This document shows positions 60,944-64,000 of a stretch of 64,000 bases of DNA, one piece after another (position 1 is the first letter of the stretch; the number at the start of each line of letters is the position of its first letter). The notes under the pieces are model-generated. The model saw only the letters and a program-made list of their open reading frames with translations, was not told the DNA's origin and searched no databases. The DNA is from Mucilaginibacter sp. KACC 22773. Its GTDB lineage: Bacteria > Bacteroidota > Bacteroidia > Sphingobacteriales > Sphingobacteriaceae. Made by a program: the position numbers and the translations under genes. Location: NCBI RefSeq assembly GCF_028736215.1, contig NZ_CP117883.1, positions 1,860,001 to 1,924,000 on the forward strand. The letters run 5' to 3'.

Positions 60944-63301
60944 ATGAAAATTTTCTTTGTTACTATAATACTCGCGCTTGGTATATTCCCGGCAAAGTAC
61001 GCCGGTGCTCAATCGTCGGTTAACAATGTCGCCCCAAGGCAATGGAATGCCGCCTGGATAGCTTTGCCTGGCGACAACGGCCTGAATTATGGCATTTACT
61101 ACTTTCGTAAAAACATTGATATTGCAGGTAAACCGGCAACTTTCATCGTGCATATATCGGCAGATAACCGTTATAAATTGTATGTTAACAGCAAGCTGGT
61201 ATCATTGGGGCCCGCGCGGGGCGATACCTATTATTGGAATTACGAAACTGTTGATTTGGCACCGTATCTATCGCAAGGGAAGAACACCATAGCTGCGCTT
61301 GTTTGGAATGAGGCCCAATACAGCCCCGCGGCCCAAATAAGCGTACGCACAGGTTTTATTTTACAGGGTAATTCGGCAAAGGAAGATATATTAAACACCA
61401 ACAATACCTGGAAGTGCATCCGTGATATGGGGCATCAGCCAGTACCGGGGTATTTTTTTGCTGCCAGCAGGGGAGAGATGGTAGATATGCGGCAGGCCGT
61501 AAAAGGCGACTGGACGGCCACCGGTTACGATGACAGCGCCTGGTTTGCCGCCGGTAAAGTGGCCGACGGAAGGCTTAAAGGTACAGCCTGGGGCATAGAA
61601 TGGGCATTGGTGCCATCGTCCCTGCCCCCAAGGGAAATGACCTACCAGCGGCTTGTTCAATTACGCAGAGCGGATGGTGTAACCGTTGCGCCGGGCTTTC
61701 CGGAAAAAAAGACTCCCTTAACCATTCCCGCAAACACTACGGCTACGCTGGTGCTCGATCAAACTTTTGAAACAAATGCCTATGTAACCTTAAATTTTAG
61801 CGGCGGCAAGGATGCAGGCATATCGCTTGGCTATGCCGAATCGCTTTACGCAAAAGGCAGCAAGGGCGTTATTAAAGGTAACCGTAATGATGTGGAGGGC
61901 AAGGAGTTTGTAGCCAGGATAGACAGCCTGGTTGGCGATGGCAGCCAGGGGCAATCATTCACAACGCTTAATTTTCGCACGTATCGTTACATCAGGCTTA
62001 TTGTGCAAACTAAAAACGACCCGCTGGTAGTTGATGACCTGTATGGCACTTTTACAGGTTATCCTTTTAAACGCGCATCGGTATTGAATACAGATAATAC
62101 CGAAATGAAGCAAATGCTGGATATTGGCTGGCGCACCGTAAGGCTTAATGCATGGGAAACTTATACCGACTGCCCGTATTACGAGCAGCTGCAATACATT
62201 GGCGATACGCGTATCCAGGCCATGATATCGTACTATAACACCAGCGATAACCGGCTGGCACGCAACGCCCTTAACCAGATGGATCATTCGCGCTTGCCCG
62301 AAGGTGTAACCGCCAGTTGCTATCCATCAAGAGGTACGCAGGTTATTTCACCATTCTCGTTATGGTACATAGGCATGCTGCATGATTACTGGATGTACCG
62401 TGGCGATAACAACTTTATCAAAAATAAATTGCTGGGCGAAAGAGGCGTACTCGATTTTTTTAGTAAATATCAACAAGCCGACGGCTCGTTAAAAGATACC
62501 CCGTACTGGGCCTTTGTTGACTGGGCCGGTAACATGTGGGGCGAGGTAAAAGGCAAAGATGGCAGCGCCGCTATTTATGACCTGCAACTGCTGTGGGCAT
62601 ACCAATGGGCGGCAGAAATGGAAGCCAAAATAGGTTTGCATGACTATGCCGTTTTATACCATAAAAAAGCCGCCCAGCTAAAGGCTACCATACAGCGTAA
62701 ATACTGGGACGCCGGCAGAAAATTATATGCCGATGCTAAGGAAAGAAAAGGCTTCTCGCAGCATGTTAACGCCTTGGCCATACTTACCGGCACGGTGAGC
62801 AATGCTTACATGCCTGCGGTGGCCAGGGGGATGCTTAAGGATACCAGTTTAACCCAATGCTCGGTTTACTTTAAATATTACCTTAACCAGGCGCTGGTAA
62901 AGGCAGGTTTAGGTAACGATTATATGAACTGGCTGGGTATTTACCGGCAAAATATAGCCATGGGCCTTACTACCTGGGCCGAGTATTCTGATGTTAATAC
63001 TACCCGTTCAGACTGTCATGCCTGGGGAGCAAGCCCCAACATCGAATTTTTCAGAACGGTTTTAGGTATCGATAGCTACGCGCCGGGTTTTGCCAAAATA
63101 AAAATAGAACCCCATTTAGGTGCTCTAAAAGATATCAGCGGCGAAATACCCCATCCAAACGGAAAGGTTTTTGCCGGATATAAATTTGAAAACGGCCGCT
63201 GGCAAATAAATGTCAATTTGCCGCATACCACTACCGGCATATTGGTGTGGAAGGCCAAACAATATATGTTAAAAGCGGGCAACAATTCTTTTGTTATTTA
63301 A
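60944..63301 (+). CDS. GH78 alpha-L-rhamnosidase-like glycoside hydrolase
   Basis: This 785-residue secreted enzyme (signal ending YAGAQ, residue 22) has N-terminal beta-sandwiches (about 25-380) and an (alpha/alpha)6 catalytic barrel (about 385-715). Catalytic residues fall in TDCPYYEQLQYIGDTR and WAEYSD. D409, E414, D421 and E680 keep the spacing of D567, E572, D579 and E841 in Bacillus RhaB, as I recall it. The usual R in CPxRxE is replaced by Tyr, so substrate specificity may differ. A C-terminal beta domain (about 720-785) has IKIEPHLGALKDISGEIPHPNG. It follows operator J. Confidence 0.9.
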   Translation: MKIFFVTIILALGIFPAKYAGAQSSVNNVAPRQWNAAWIALPGDNGLNYGIYYFRKNIDIAGKPATFIVHISADNRYKLYVNSKLVSLGPARGDTYYWNYETVDLAPYLSQGKNTIAALVWNEAQYSPAAQISVRTGFILQGNSAKEDILNTNNTWKCIRDMGHQPVPGYFFAASRGEMVDMRQAVKGDWTATGYDDSAWFAAGKVADGRLKGTAWGIEWALVPSSLPPREMTYQRLVQLRRADGVTVAPGFPEKKTPLTIPANTTATLVLDQTFETNAYVTLNFSGGKDAGISLGYAESLYAKGSKGVIKGNRNDVEGKEFVARIDSLVGDGSQGQSFTTLNFRTYRYIRLIVQTKNDPLVVDDLYGTFTGYPFKRASVLNTDNTEMKQMLDIGWRTVRLNAWETYTDCPYYEQLQYIGDTRIQAMISYYNTSDNRLARNALNQMDHSRLPEGVTASCYPSRGTQVISPFSLWYIGMLHDYWMYRGDNNFIKNKLLGERGVLDFFSKYQQADGSLKDTPYWAFVDWAGNMWGEVKGKDGSAAIYDLQLLWAYQWAAEMEAKIGLHDYAVLYHKKAAQLKATIQRKYWDAGRKLYADAKERKGFSQHVNALAILTGTVSNAYMPAVARGMLKDTSLTQCSVYFKYYLNQALVKAGLGNDYMNWLGIYRQNIAMGLTTWAEYSDVNTTRSDCHAWGASPNIEFFRTVLGIDSYAPGFAKIKIEPHLGALKDISGEIPHPNGKVFAGYKFENGRWQINVNLPHTTTGILVWKAKQYMLKAGNNSFVI

Positions 63302-63310
63302 AGATAGGTG

Positions 63311-63338
63311 AGAAGGGCCCCAAATTTGGGGCTCTTCT
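63311..63338 (+). terminator. Hairpin after GH78 gene
   Basis: Arms AGAAGGGCCCCAAA (63311-63324) and TTTGGGGCTCTTCT (63325-63338) pair over 14 bases with one G-T. A T-run is missing, so termination may be weak. Confidence 0.6.
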
Positions 63339-63587
63339 AATTCAGACATTTGCAGTACGCTCCCGCGTACTTAGCGGCTTTTTATATTGCAAGCCTTCAT
63401 TTCCGGCATCCAACTATAGCCGTGTCCTTCTGCCGTCCGGGTATCCTTTTTATGGGCCGGGTGCGAATTTTCGCCCCCGATAAATTATTTGCAGCTTTTT
63501 GATCAGGTAACTAAGGGTATATGCCTGTTTAATGTACTCCCCTATAAATAAGGCAAATCACAAATCCATAAAATTTACAGTTAACCC
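63339..63587. other. Short intergenic stretch before the last gene
   Basis: This 249-base stretch has no credible coding frame, operator match or repeat. It presumably contains the promoter of the truncated lipoprotein gene; no TAnnTTTG box was identified. Confidence 0.4.
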
Positions 63588-64000
63588 ATGAAAAAAAACT
63601 TTACTAAACTTTCTTTGGCCATTATGGTGCTTACGGTACTTTTAAATTCCTGCTCAAAAGTTGCAGATAATTACGATTATAAAAAGATGGCTACCTCGAT
63701 AGAATTACCTATTGCCGCCCATGCCGGTCCTGCGTCATTCGAAAACGGTGGCTTTAAATACAATATCTCGCAGTTTATCAGTTCAACACCGCAGCCATTG
63801 GCTACCACTGTATTGGTATCGGCAGTAAAGCCTTTAACCAGCGCGGTAACAGTTACTATGGCGGTTGATGATGCGGTTGTAACGCAGTTAAATACGTTAC
63901 ACAGGTCGCTTTATACTGCCGATAGTACCGCGGCTGTAGCAAATGCCACCAGCCTTCCAGATCCGTCTGAATCAAAATACGATACTTATGTACCGCTGCC
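63588..64000 (+). CDS. Lipoprotein, DUF1735-like N-terminal part (3' end outside window)
   Basis: The first 137 codons of a lipoprotein gene run off the window. The signal MKKNFTKLSLAIMV ends in lipobox LLNSC. The following segment has a short Asp/Tyr-rich linker (DNYDYKKMATSIELP) and an Ig-like beta region (FKYNISQFISSTPQPL, SAVTVTMAVDDAVVTQLNT). It resembles the BT_3987-type N-terminal domain (DUF1735) found in surface glycan-binding lipoproteins of Bacteroidota. No SusD feature is visible in this part. A SusCD partner may lie to the right. The ATG at 63588 is preceded by no clear operator. Confidence 0.75.
   Translation, partial: MKKNFTKLSLAIMVLTVLLNSCSKVADNYDYKKMATSIELPIAAHAGPASFENGGFKYNISQFISSTPQPLATTVLVSAVKPLTSAVTVTMAVDDAVVTQLNTLHRSLYTADSTAAVANATSLPDPSESKYDTYVPL

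Noticed and set aside
63247..63483. A 78-codon open frame across the GH78 stop
   Set aside because: It overlaps the GH78 end and a hairpin in another frame, with no signal or domain.
1..64000. CRISPR arrays, rRNA, phage or secretion-system genes
   Set aside because: No regularly spaced repeats, no rRNA-like sequence and no relevant protein motifs were found on either strand.

Overview
The window looks like a chromosome segment from a Sphingobacteriaceae-type Bacteroidota, most like Mucilaginibacter or Pedobacter; the genus is an inference. The evidence is the run of SusC/SusD pairs, Bacteroidota-type lipoprotein signals, a FecI/FecR pair, a hybrid two-component regulator and promoters close to the Bacteroidota pattern TTG plus TAnnTTTG. 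No rRNA, CRISPR or phage genes were seen. One tRNA gene, tRNA-Gln(CTG), lies at 5129-5199.

Layout. 1-471 is the 3' part of an IS3-family element. 629-5055 holds mixed small genes: a conserved hypothetical, a DUF4272 protein, a four-helix membrane protein with an AraC regulator, a DUF695 protein and an AHSA1/SRPBCC protein. 5129-12950 is the tRNA followed by an ECF sigma factor, FecR anti-sigma factor, STN-domain SusC, SusD and fasciclin-like lipoprotein. 13084-29613 is all on the minus strand. Read in transcription order it is a hybrid two-component regulator, SusC, SusD, an FG-GAP/ASPIC-UnbV lipoprotein, a vanadium-type haloperoxidase and a GH35 beta-galactosidase. 30333-63301 is a large plus-strand glycan-utilisation locus. 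It has two GH92 alpha-mannosidase-like enzymes, a GH2 enzyme with an inserted CBM32, a GH78 alpha-L-rhamnosidase-like enzyme and two SGNH hydrolases. It also has a CE1-like esterase, two propeller proteins (one with a ricin-type lectin domain), two SusC and two SusD in the order D-C-D-C, two accessory lipoproteins, an Lgt, a FucP-like transporter and a LacI regulator. The window ends in a truncated lipoprotein gene.

How the genes work together. In the last locus, secreted and lipid-anchored enzymes would trim a mannose- and probably rhamnose-containing, esterified glycan. SusC/SusD pairs would import the pieces and the FucP-like permease would carry a monosaccharide inward. The strongest signal not explained by the genes is a palindrome close to GCTAAATCGATTTA. 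It occurs ten times, always between genes, from 30247 to 60888, in front of eight transcription units that include lacI itself. It reads as the operator of the LacI protein at 59713-60741 and ties the 30-63 kb genes into one regulon. The haloperoxidase locus carries no such site and has its own regulator.

The spaces between genes also hold several families of extragenic palindromes: a REP/BIME-like element present twice with 38 identical bases, and nested palindromes at 51452-51712.
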